Positions 7,543-13,974 of a stretch of DNA of 17,573 nucleotides are shown here, piece after piece. Each line of letters begins with the position of its first letter. Position 1 is the stretch's first letter. This DNA comes from Puniceicoccales bacterium (lineage in GTDB: Bacteria; Verrucomicrobiota; Verrucomicrobiia; Opitutales; UBA953): the NCBI GenBank assembly GCA_031284845.1, contig JAITXH010000032.1:1-17573 (forward strand), given 5' to 3'. The position numbers were made by a program, and so were the translations under genes. A model generated the notes under the pieces. It did not search any database, was not told the DNA's origin, and saw only the letters and a program-made list of their open reading frames with translations.

Positions 7543-8877
7543 ATGAGCACATCACCACTGAAAATCGGACTCGGAATCATCGGCTTTGGCACCGTTGGGC
7601 AGGGCGTCTGGAAACACCTAGCCGCCACAAAAAAATACCTAGAAGTCCGTATGGGTGTAAAAATCGAGCTTATCGGTGTTTGCGTGCGCGACCCTTCGAA
7701 AAAGCGCGATGTCGAAATCCCTCCGACTCAGATTCACACCGACCCCTTCAAACTCCTGGAAGACCCGCGTGTGAATATCGTCTGTGAGTTGATGGGTGGC
7801 ACCACGCTCGCCCGTGAGGTCACATTGCGCGCCCTGCACCTCGGCAAGGTCGTCGTCTCTGCCAACAAGGCGCTCATTTGCGAATATGGCGCGGAGATAT
7901 TCAAAACGGTCAGTTCACATGGCGGACAGTTTTTCTTTGAAGCCAGTGTCGCGGGCGGCATTCCCATCATCAAGTCGCTTCGCGAGGGCCTTGTCGCCAA
8001 TCGGTTTTCCGAAATTGCCGGCATCATCAACGGCACTTGCAACTATCTCCTCACCCGCATGGAAAAGGAAGGACTTGCCTATGAGACCGTGCTTCAAGAC
8101 GCGCGGCGTCTCGGCTACGTCGAGGCCGATGAGTCGCTTGATTTGGACGGGATAGATGCCTACCACAAGGCTGTCATTCTCGCTTTTCTCGCGCATGGCA
8201 AATGGGTGCCGCGCCGGAACACGCTCGTCGAGGGGATCCGCGCCGTCACGCTCGAAGACATCCGCAGAGCGCACGATTTCGGTTATCGCATTAAGCATCT
8301 CGCCGTCATCCGCCGCAATTTTTCCAAAGGCTGGATGACTCTCGGCGTCTATCCGGCGCTCATCCCGCTAGACAAGGTGCTAGCCCGCGTGGACGGCGTC
8401 TTTAACGGCATCTCGCTTTCCGGCGATGTCGTTGGCACTACTACGCTCGTGGGCCGCGGCGCAGGGCAGGACGCCACCGCCAGTGCTGTTATCGGCGACA
8501 TCGTGGATGCCATCCGCGTGCTCAAGGGCGCATCTTTCAAGTTTCTCACACAGGCCGATCTCGATTCCTACAACGCACTTGGCACAGCCGTGCGCATGGC
8601 CACGTTGGACGAGATCCAGACGCAGTTTTACCTGCGTTTCGCGTTGCGCGACAAGCATGGCGTCTCGGCGGAAGTCTATCGCATCCTCGCTGAGGAAAAA
8701 ATCTCCGTGGCGCGCGTCATCCAATACGAACAGGCCGGCACGCGGCGCGGCACGCATACACTCTCGACTTATCCCGTGAGCGAGTCCGCTATGGAGCGGG
8801 CATTGCGCAAACTCAAACGCCTTCGCACTGTGCTCGAGCCGCCGCTCGTGCTGCGCATTTTTACACCGGAAAATTAA
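7543..8877 (+). CDS. hom: Homoserine dehydrogenase
   Basis: Cytosolic enzyme reducing aspartate semialdehyde to homoserine with NAD(P)H, on the route to threonine and methionine. 444 residues, monofunctional type with a C-terminal ACT domain. The Rossmann loop GFGTVGQG is at 14-21, SANKAL around 106-111 (Lys109), NGTCNYLLTRM marks the dimer and substrate region, and ADESLDLDGIDAYHKAVI holds the catalytic Lys209 and its acidic partners. From about residue 362 the sequence (FALRDKHGVSAEVYRILAE) is a regular ACT domain, which in this family confers threonine feedback. No truncation or missing residue was seen. The ATG at 7543 gives the normal N-terminus; no Shine-Dalgarno precedes it. The 110 bp upstream hold no clear terminator or promoter, so it may be read together with the lolA-like gene. 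Confidence 0.97.
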   Translation: MSTSPLKIGLGIIGFGTVGQGVWKHLAATKKYLEVRMGVKIELIGVCVRDPSKKRDVEIPPTQIHTDPFKLLEDPRVNIVCELMGGTTLAREVTLRALHLGKVVVSANKALICEYGAEIFKTVSSHGGQFFFEASVAGGIPIIKSLREGLVANRFSEIAGIINGTCNYLLTRMEKEGLAYETVLQDARRLGYVEADESLDLDGIDAYHKAVILAFLAHGKWVPRRNTLVEGIRAVTLEDIRRAHDFGYRIKHLAVIRRNFSKGWMTLGVYPALIPLDKVLARVDGVFNGISLSGDVVGTTTLVGRGAGQDATASAVIGDIVDAIRVLKGASFKFLTQADLDSYNALGTAVRMATLDEIQTQFYLRFALRDKHGVSAEVYRILAEEKISVARVIQYEQAGTRRGTHTLSTYPVSESAMERALRKLKRLRTVLEPPLVLRIFTPEN

Positions 8878-8968
8878 TATGAGAAAGATTGGCCTGAAAT
8901 TGTTTTTTCATAAAACATGCAATCTATTTTCCTAGAGTAGATCAATTTACAAAACAACAACACACAAT
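8878..8968 (+). promoter_or_regulatory. Candidate promoter and A/C-rich leader of the tricorn gene
   Basis: The 91 bp between hom and the tricorn gene are much more AT-rich than the flanks. TTGTTT (8900-8905) and TCTATT (8923-8928) are 17 bp apart and could be a weak sigma70-type promoter. The last 20 bases before the ATG contain no purine-rich Shine-Dalgarno but an unstructured CAAAACAACAACACACAAT, a CAA-repeat type leader. The promoter call is weak; the base composition is directly visible. Confidence 0.35.
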
Positions 8969-11900
8969 ATGCTTATAAAAACTACACTCTCTTTGTTCGC
9001 CGCGAGCCTCTTCTATGCCTCTGCGGGCATCGCTATCGCTGCTGCCGAAGGCGCTCCCGCCCCCGACGCGCAAGTCGCTCCTGCCGCCCCCGCAGGCGCG
9101 GAGGCCGTAGCCGCCAAACTTCTCCGTTATCCAGACATCCACGGCGATACCGTTGTCTTCTGCTACGGCGGAGATATCTGGAAAACCTCTGCCGCGGGCG
9201 GCACCGCCGTCCGTCTTACGGCGCACCCGGGACAAGAGCTTTTCCCGCGCTTCTCACCCGATGGGCAGTGGATTGCTTTTACCGGACAATATGACGGCGA
9301 CGAGCAGGTGTATGTTATCCCGGTGGCGGGCGGCGTCCCGCGCCAATTGACGTTTTATCCCTCCTCCGGCCCTATGTCTTATGGCTATGACAATCTCGTC
9401 TATGGTTGGACGCCGGATGGCAAAAACATTCTTTTCCGCTCCCTTCGCGATGCCAATTCCGTGACCGAGCTTGGCACACTCTACACCGTGCCCTTTGAGG
9501 GCGGTCTGCCTAAAAAAGTCGGCATGCCCACCGCCGGAGCCGGCGAGTTTTCCCCCGATGGCACAAAAATCGTTTATTCGCCCATCTTTCGCGATTTCCG
9601 TTCATGGAAGCGCTATCAGGGCGGCATGGTGCAGCATCTGCAAATCTTCGATCTGAAGACCCGCGAGACAAAGCGCCTTGATAAAAACCCCCGCACCGAG
9701 CGTGAGCCGATATGGATAGGCGAAAAAATCTTTTTCACTTCCGACCGCACCGGGACAATGAACATTTTCGAATACGACACCCAAAGCGGAAAGGTCGTTC
9801 AGCGCACACACGAAAAACAGTGGGATGTCCGCTGGTCATCCGGCGACAAGGACGGGCAAATCGTCTATGAACTCGGTGGCGAACTCATCGTCTATAACAC
9901 ACGCGCCTCGCGCGATGCCGACCGCTTCCGCAAGCTCGCCGTGCATGTGCCTCACGACGGCCTCGCCATGCGCCCAGTGCGCATCAACGTCGGCGGGCAC
10001 ATCGAGTCCTATTCCGCGGCTCCCGGCGGCAAGCGTCTTGCCATTGCTGCCCGCGGCGACCTTTTCTCCGTGCCTGTCGAAAAAGGCTATCCGCGCAATT
10101 TGACCAATTCCAGCAATGCCCACGAACGCGAACCGATCTGGTCTCACGACGGTAAACTGCTCGCCAGCATCTCCGATAAATCCGGTGAAGATCAGATCTA
10201 CATCCAAGACGCCAAGGGCGAGCAACCCTCCCGCCAGATCACCACTACATTCAAGAGCCGGCTTGCCAATTTGACCTTTTCTCCCGACGGGCGTTATTTA
10301 GCCGTCACTGACAGCAGCGCCACGCTCTGGCTTGTTCCGCTGAAAAACGGCAAAGCCGCAGGTGAGCCCTTTACCGTTGTTACTGCAGAAAACGGCGGCA
10401 CCCCCACCGCAGACTGGTCGCCCTGCAGCGGTTACATCGCTTACACGCTTCCCAATCCACAGGAAGTCAGCCAGCTTTACATTTACGAAGTCGCCACAAA
10501 GAAAACCCGCCTCATCTCCGGCCCGCTTTTCGATGTCCAAAATCCCGCTTGGGATCCCGCAGGTAACTACCTCTATTTTCTCTCCCGCCGCGAGTTTGCC
10601 CCGCAATTCAGCTCCGTGGAGTGGAATTTTGCCGGCGCACGCGACATTGGTATCTTTGCCTTGGCACTGCGCAAAAACGTCCCGAATCCCTTCGGCCCGC
10701 AATTCGACGACGAAACTACCCCCGTCAACAAAACGGACGCCCCCAAAGCTGCGCCAAAGCCAGCCGACAAGGTCGCGCCAAAGCTTGCTGGCAAAGCTCC
10801 CTCAAAGTCCGCTGCCAAAGTTGCACAGGGAAAGAAAGCCGCCAAAGCTCCCGCCGCAAAATCTCCTGCGCCCCGCGTGACCAAGATAGATTGGGACGGC
10901 CTTGATCTGCGCGTCGTGCGTGTCCCCGTTCCTTTTGAGAATTACAGCTCACTCAGCGCCACCGATAAATTCCTCTTCTTTGTCCGCAGCGCTGCCCATT
11001 TCAACGGACGTGAGGCGGAGAGCAAATCACGCCTCATTGCCTACGACCTCAAAGAACGTAAAGAAATCCTCTTTGCTGCGGATGCCGGTGCTTACACCAT
11101 TGCGCCCGATTTCTCCAAGATCATCTACCGTTCCGAAGGTGCATTGCGTGCCAGCGAGCCTAAGCCCGGTGCCAAGTCCACTGTTATAAAGACAGACAGC
11201 CTCTATGCCGACAGCATTCCTGCCGAAGAGTGGGCCGAGATGTTCAACGAGACATGGCGCAAATACCGAGACTTCTTCTACGTGCGCAATATGCACGGCT
11301 ACGATTGGGAGGCGCTTGGCCAGCAATATCGTGCCCTTCTGCCACATGTTGCCCACCGCAGCGACCTCACTTACATCCTCCGCGAAATGGTCTCCGAGTT
11401 GAACATCGGACACGCTTATGTCATGGGTGGCGAATTCATCCAGCCCCGCCGCCCCGTCGTTGGGTTGCCCGGCTGTATCTTCGAATTAGATGAAAAGGCC
11501 AATCGCTACAAAATCGCCAAAATTTACCGCGGCTCAAACGAAGAGCCGAAATACCGTTCGCCGCTGACGGAAATCGGCGTGAATGCCAAAGTCGGAGATT
11601 ACGTGCTCGCCATAGACGGCATAGAATTGACCGGTGCGGAAAATCCCTACCGCGTCCTGCAACACCGCGCCAATCCCGTCACCCTCACATTGAACGCGAA
11701 GCCGGAACTCAAAGGCGCACACAAGACCACCTATGTCCCGTTGCCCAGCGAACAGTCGTTGCGCTATCTCGACTTTGTGCTGACCTCACATGAACGCGTG
11801 GCAAAGGCGACCAATGGACGCGCCGGTTATCTCCATATTCCGAACATGGGCGGATCAGGTGCTTATGAGTTTTTGAAATGGTATTATCCCCAATTGCGCA

Positions 11901-12424
11901 AAGAAGGCCTTGTGATAGACGTGCGCACAAACGGCGGCGGTAACATCTCCCAGTGGATTATCATGCGCCTGAATCAGAAACTTCTCGGCACTCGTTTCGG
12001 TGGACCTAACCGCACCCCCGATGCTTATCCGGGTAACGCCCGCCACGGGCATCAGGTGTGCCTTATCAACGAGACTGCCGGCAGCGACGGCGACATCTTT
12101 CCGCATTTCTTCCGCGTTGCAGGACTTGGTCCCTTGATTGGCAAACGCACTTGGGGCGGCGTGGTCGGCATTAGCGGCGTTGGCCCGCTTCTGGACGGCG
12201 GCACAGTCTATGTGCCCATGCGCGGCTCCAATGACATCAAGGGCAATTGGATAATCGAAGGGAAGGGCGTGCAGCCCGATATTGAGGTTGAGAACGACCC
12301 GAAATCCATGATCGAAGGCGTGGATCCGCAATTAGAACGCGGCATAGAGGAATTGATAAAACACATGGACGCACAGCCGAAGAAATGGCCGGAGCGCCCC
12401 GCCGATCCTGTGAAGACAAAGTAA
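8969..12424 (+). CDS. Secreted tricorn-type protease (S41 family) with beta-propellers and PDZ
   Basis: 1151 residues. Signal peptide 1-26 (SAGIAIAAA then EGAPAP), so periplasmic or exported. A first propeller half carries repeated PD40-type motifs (FSPDGQWIAF, WTPDGKNILF, FSPDGTKIVY) and continues, with FSPDGRYLAV, to about 580. A Lys/Ala/Pro linker spans 591-636. The C1 part includes FNETWRKYRDFFYVRNMHGYDW (about 758-780) and LNIGHAYV with the catalytic His815. A PDZ-like region lies around 850-925 (VGDYVLAIDGIEL), then the S41 core GYLHIPNMGG, VIDVRTNGGGN, NETAGSDGD with nucleophile Ser1039, and IEGKGVQPD with Glu1097. Tricorn proteases degrade oligopeptides channelled through the propellers. 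In archaeal tricorn a Ser precedes the active His; here it is Gly814. Length and order match the family. It ends in a strong terminator. Confidence 0.95.
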   Translation: MLIKTTLSLFAASLFYASAGIAIAAAEGAPAPDAQVAPAAPAGAEAVAAKLLRYPDIHGDTVVFCYGGDIWKTSAAGGTAVRLTAHPGQELFPRFSPDGQWIAFTGQYDGDEQVYVIPVAGGVPRQLTFYPSSGPMSYGYDNLVYGWTPDGKNILFRSLRDANSVTELGTLYTVPFEGGLPKKVGMPTAGAGEFSPDGTKIVYSPIFRDFRSWKRYQGGMVQHLQIFDLKTRETKRLDKNPRTEREPIWIGEKIFFTSDRTGTMNIFEYDTQSGKVVQRTHEKQWDVRWSSGDKDGQIVYELGGELIVYNTRASRDADRFRKLAVHVPHDGLAMRPVRINVGGHIESYSAAPGGKRLAIAARGDLFSVPVEKGYPRNLTNSSNAHEREPIWSHDGKLLASISDKSGEDQIYIQDAKGEQPSRQITTTFKSRLANLTFSPDGRYLAVTDSSATLWLVPLKNGKAAGEPFTVVTAENGGTPTADWSPCSGYIAYTLPNPQEVSQLYIYEVATKKTRLISGPLFDVQNPAWDPAGNYLYFLSRREFAPQFSSVEWNFAGARDIGIFALALRKNVPNPFGPQFDDETTPVNKTDAPKAAPKPADKVAPKLAGKAPSKSAAKVAQGKKAAKAPAAKSPAPRVTKIDWDGLDLRVVRVPVPFENYSSLSATDKFLFFVRSAAHFNGREAESKSRLIAYDLKERKEILFAADAGAYTIAPDFSKIIYRSEGALRASEPKPGAKSTVIKTDSLYADSIPAEEWAEMFNETWRKYRDFFYVRNMHGYDWEALGQQYRALLPHVAHRSDLTYILREMVSELNIGHAYVMGGEFIQPRRPVVGLPGCIFELDEKANRYKIAKIYRGSNEEPKYRSPLTEIGVNAKVGDYVLAIDGIELTGAENPYRVLQHRANPVTLTLNAKPELKGAHKTTYVPLPSEQSLRYLDFVLTSHERVAKATNGRAGYLHIPNMGGSGAYEFLKWYYPQLRKEGLVIDVRTNGGGNISQWIIMRLNQKLLGTRFGGPNRTPDAYPGNARHGHQVCLINETAGSDGDIFPHFFRVAGLGPLIGKRTWGGVVGISGVGPLLDGGTVYVPMRGSNDIKGNWIIEGKGVQPDIEVENDPKSMIEGVDPQLERGIEELIKHMDAQPKKWPERPADPVKTK
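10742..10825 (+). repeat. Seven tandem 12-bp units encoding xKx(A/P) tetrapeptides in the tricorn gene
   Basis: Residues 592-619 of the tricorn protein read PKAA PKPA DKVA PKLA GKAP SKSA AKVA: Lys is exactly every fourth residue, seven times. The DNA units are degenerate 12-mers around 'xCCAAAGCxGCx'. The region continues less regularly (QGKKAAKAPAAKSPAPR) to residue 636. It is placed between the propeller part and the protease part. Confidence 0.85.
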
Positions 12425-12439
12425 GAACCGGCAGATTAG

Positions 12440-12508
12440 CCGGGAATGCCAAGCTCTAGCTTAGACGACTCATCGTCCAAGCTGGAGTTTGGCGTTCCCG
12501 GATTTTTT
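12440..12508 (+). terminator. Rho-independent terminator of the tricorn transcript
   Basis: Arms 12440-12468 and 12473-12501 pair over 29 positions (24-25 Watson-Crick, three G:U and one A:C), closing on a 4-nt CTCA loop. A T6 run follows at 12503-12508. It starts 16 bp after the tricorn stop. On the opposite strand the T-run is absent, so it is directional. Confidence 0.92.
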
Positions 12509-12606
12509 GTGGTTTTTGTCATTGCGAAATTATTTTATCCGCAACCGACCGGGCAGTCGGCAGAGAGATGTGCAGAACACCGTAACTGGCGGATTTGATT
12601 TGTTGT

Positions 12607-12670
12607 AAGGTGGAAGCGGCGTCCCGCCGCTTGTGGGTCCTGTTATCTCATCGCCTCATCAGAGGACGAT
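12607..12670. repeat. Two-hairpin intergenic repeat, copy 1
   Basis: A 64-bp unit beginning AAGGTGGAAGCGGCG. Hairpin A is AAGCGGCG-TCC-CGCCGCTT (12614-12632, 8-bp perfect stem). Hairpin B is ATCGCCTC-ATCA-GAGGACGAT (12650-12670), 8 pairs with one bulged A (12666). It resembles REP-type extragenic palindromes. Confidence 0.88.
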
Positions 12671-12674
12671 ACGC

Positions 12675-12737
12675 AAGGTGGAAGCGGCGTCCCGCCGCTT
12701 GTAGGTTCACTATCTCATCGCCTCATCAGAGAGCGAT
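12675..12737. repeat. Two-hairpin intergenic repeat, copy 2
   Basis: Direct repeat of copy 1, 4 bp further on, differing at about seven positions and one indel. Hairpin A (12682-12700) is identical. Hairpin B (12717-12737) is ATCGCCTC-ATCA-GAGAGCGAT: the 3' arm differs from copy 1, yet still gives 8 pairs with one bulged A (12732), moved by one pair. Confidence 0.88.
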
Positions 12738-12787
12738 GTTACGGCGAGGGAGAGATGCCTGTGGCTCCGGGAAAGTTTCAGGCCGGG

Positions 12788-12806
12788 GCCGCAGCATTAC
12801 TGCGGC
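12788..12806. other. Hairpin over the yidD stop codon
   Basis: GCCGCAG-CATTA-CTGCGGC is a perfect 7-bp stem with a 5-nt loop that contains the yidD stop codon (minus-strand TAA at 12797-12799). No T-run follows on either strand, so it is not an obvious intrinsic terminator, although it lies where the rpmH-rnpA-yidD transcript should end. Confidence 0.4.
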
Positions 12807-13111
12807 ACTTCATCCACTCCGCCCGGATGCAGAGGATGGCATCGGCAGAGCCGTTTCACGGCCATCCAAGCGCCGCGGGAAAACCCATGCCGCGTGATGG
12901 CTTGCCGGGCATATTCCGAGCAGGTCGGGGCAAAGCGGCATCCGCACCACGGCCCAAATAAAAAATGAAATGGAGGAGAGATGCGCCGCTGGTAAAAGCG
13001 CAATAACCACAATGTCACACGCGTGGCAGGATGGAGGTGGGCCTGAACATCACCTTGCTGTTCGCGAAATGTCGAGGAAGCGGCGAGATGGGCCTTGGAA
13101 GGGGAAGCCAT
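12797..13111 (-). CDS. yidD: YidD, membrane protein insertion efficiency factor
   Basis: 104 residues. The family core is clear: LRFYQRRISP (about 37-46), CRFAPTCSEYARQAITRHG (about 57-75) and VKRLCRCHPLHPGG (about 84-97). YidD is a small membrane-associated protein that helps YidC-dependent insertion. The N-terminus is about 25 residues longer than in E. coli YidD, and FHFLFGPWCG is slightly longer than the usual 'LLGPxCRF'. The ATG at 13111 has GGAAA 5 nt upstream and lies 14 bp behind rnpA. A GTG near residue 32 would give a 73-residue protein with little of the usual N-terminus. It sits third in the conserved rpmH-rnpA-yidD order, but yidC, normally next, is not here. Confidence 0.93.
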   Translation of the reverse strand: MASPSKAHLAASSTFREQQGDVQAHLHPATRVTLWLLRFYQRRISPPFHFLFGPWCGCRFAPTCSEYARQAITRHGFSRGAWMAVKRLCRCHPLHPGGVDEVPQ

Positions 13112-13125
13112 GGCGTTTCCGTTTT

Positions 13126-13479
13126 CTATTTTCCGCCAGCGAGTAATTTTGCACTCGCTTCAAGATAACGTTTTTCCAACGAAGCAAATGTTTTTCCAAG
13201 GCTCGAACGGCGCGGCACGATAACCACGTCCCAACCAGTCGGCCAGACATCGGGATGTTGCCGGAATATTTCGCGAAACACCCGTCGCATCCGGTTTCGC
13301 CAGACGGCATCTCCCAATATTTTTTTTGCGGAGACAACGCCGATACGCGCCGGAGTCCCGGCATCCGGCACTCTTAGCGCATTCAACACAAAAGGCCCGC
13401 ATTCGAGACGCGAACCTTCTTGGCGCACACGGACGAAATCGGCTTGCGCGTGAAGCCGTTGTTCGCCGGGCAAGCGCAT
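13126..13479 (-). CDS. rnpA: Ribonuclease P protein component
   Basis: 117 residues from the ATG at 13479. It binds RNase P RNA and helps process tRNA 5' ends. The opening MRLPGEQRLHAQADFVRVRQEG is the usual RnpA start ('L....dF..v...G'). The RNA-binding RNR motif appears as WRNRMRRVFREIFRQH, with VSAKKILGDAV before it, and WDVVIVPRR follows. The frame is open to an ATG at 13527 (133 residues), which would overlap rpmH by 26 nt. I prefer 13479 because the family normally begins with this MRLP-type sequence and it leaves 22 nt after rpmH. Long overlaps of rpmH and rnpA are known in other bacteria, so the upstream start cannot be excluded. No Shine-Dalgarno supports either. Confidence 0.94.
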   Translation of the reverse strand: MRLPGEQRLHAQADFVRVRQEGSRLECGPFVLNALRVPDAGTPARIGVVSAKKILGDAVWRNRMRRVFREIFRQHPDVWPTGWDVVIVPRRSSLGKTFASLEKRYLEASAKLLAGGK

Positions 13480-13501
13480 TCTAGCCGCGATGCGTTGCGG
13501 C

Positions 13502-13636
13502 TCAGTCTGCAAGGCGTTTGCGCCCAATGCGGCGGCGGTTGGCCAGGGTCTTGCGACCTCCGCGAGTTTTTAAACGGGCGCGAAAACCGCATTTACGAAC
13601 GCGGCAAATTTTGGATGGACGATATGTCGGCTGCAT
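13502..13636 (-). CDS. rpmH: Large ribosomal subunit protein bL34
   Basis: 44 residues: MQPTYRPSKICRVRKCGFRA opens it, then RLKTRGGRKTLANRRRIGRK and RLAD. The 'T.RPSK...R..GFRAR..T..GRK.L..RR..GRKRL' pattern is diagnostic of bL34, a small basic protein of the 50S subunit. The length is normal. Two Cys residues (11 and 16) stand where most bacteria have Lys or Arg, but there is no zinc-ribbon pattern. It is the first gene of the rpmH-rnpA-yidD cluster, directly followed by rnpA. No Shine-Dalgarno is seen before the ATG (CTTTCACATC); a candidate promoter pair lies upstream. Confidence 0.97.
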   Translation of the reverse strand: MQPTYRPSKICRVRKCGFRARLKTRGGRKTLANRRRIGRKRLAD

Positions 13637-13662
13637 GATGTGAAAGTTTTTTGAGGGGCGAG

Positions 13663-13724
13663 AAGAAACGAAGCACTTCGCGTTCTGTCAAGCGGCTTAT
13701 CCTGTCTATTTCACAATTAATCAA
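13663..13724 (-). promoter_or_regulatory. Candidate tandem promoters for rpmH-rnpA-yidD
   Basis: On the minus strand, TTGATT (13724-13719), 17 bp, GATAAG (13701-13696) forms a fair sigma70-like pair. Downstream, a perfect -35 TTGACA (13691-13686) is followed after 17 bp by a poor -10 TTTCTT (13668-13663), 27 bp before the rpmH ATG. A partial inverted repeat CGAAG-TG-CTTCG lies in the second spacer. Confidence 0.4.
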
Positions 13725-13759
13725 ATCAGGCGGCTTCCCATGAGATTTGCGGGTTCCTT

Positions 13760-13936
13760 ATGCATTCCGACTCCTTCGAGGAATTACTCACCCGATTGGT
13801 CGCCGACAAAGGCACCAAATTCGACGATCCTGAAGACCCACAGAATATAAAGCCGGAAGGGTCTTTTTCGTCCTTGAACAAGCGGAACTCACCGCAAGCG
13901 AATTGGCCGGGGCGCGAGAATAACAGGCAGGACTAG
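13760..13936 (+). pseudogene. Short ORF, possibly frameshifted small protein (uncertain)
   Basis: Frame 1 from the ATG at 13760 reads MHSDSFEELLTRLVADKGTK, then FDDPEDPQNIKPEG and onwards to TAG at 13934-13936 (58 residues). Composition looks coding up to about 13835. After that a second frame (one base back) looks better: after a stop at 13831 it reads RPTEYKAGRVFFVLEQAELT and ASELAGARE to TAA at 13921-13923. Joining the two near GACCCAC would give a protein of about 54 residues. No family is recognised and no Shine-Dalgarno is present. It could be a decayed gene, a programmed -1 shift, a sequencing error, or simply chance open frames in the leader of the downstream gene. Confidence 0.3.
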
Positions 13937-13974
13937 GTGGCAACAAATCGCCCGGCGTGATGTCTTGCTCAGTC

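Larger units (their letters stand above)
12509..12796. other. Gene-free stretch between tricorn terminator and yidD
   Basis: No credible gene: open frames here lack coding-type composition and family similarity. The stretch holds a possible nested hairpin (ATCCGC 12537-12542 with GCGGAT 12589-12594, enclosing CCGAC 12545-12549 with GTCGG 12556-12560) and the two tandem palindromic elements listed separately. Confidence 0.6.

Noticed and set aside
12607..12737. CRISPR array
   Set aside because: Only two copies, separated by 4 bp, with no spacer-size unique sequence and no cas genes.
12595..12961. Plus-strand open frames over the repeat region and yidD
   Set aside because: They run through palindromic repeats and the antisense of yidD; no protein family pattern.
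13637..13759. Chromosomal origin next to rpmH
   Set aside because: AT-rich patches and one TTATCC half-match exist, but no proper TTATCCACA-type boxes and no dnaA; not supportable.
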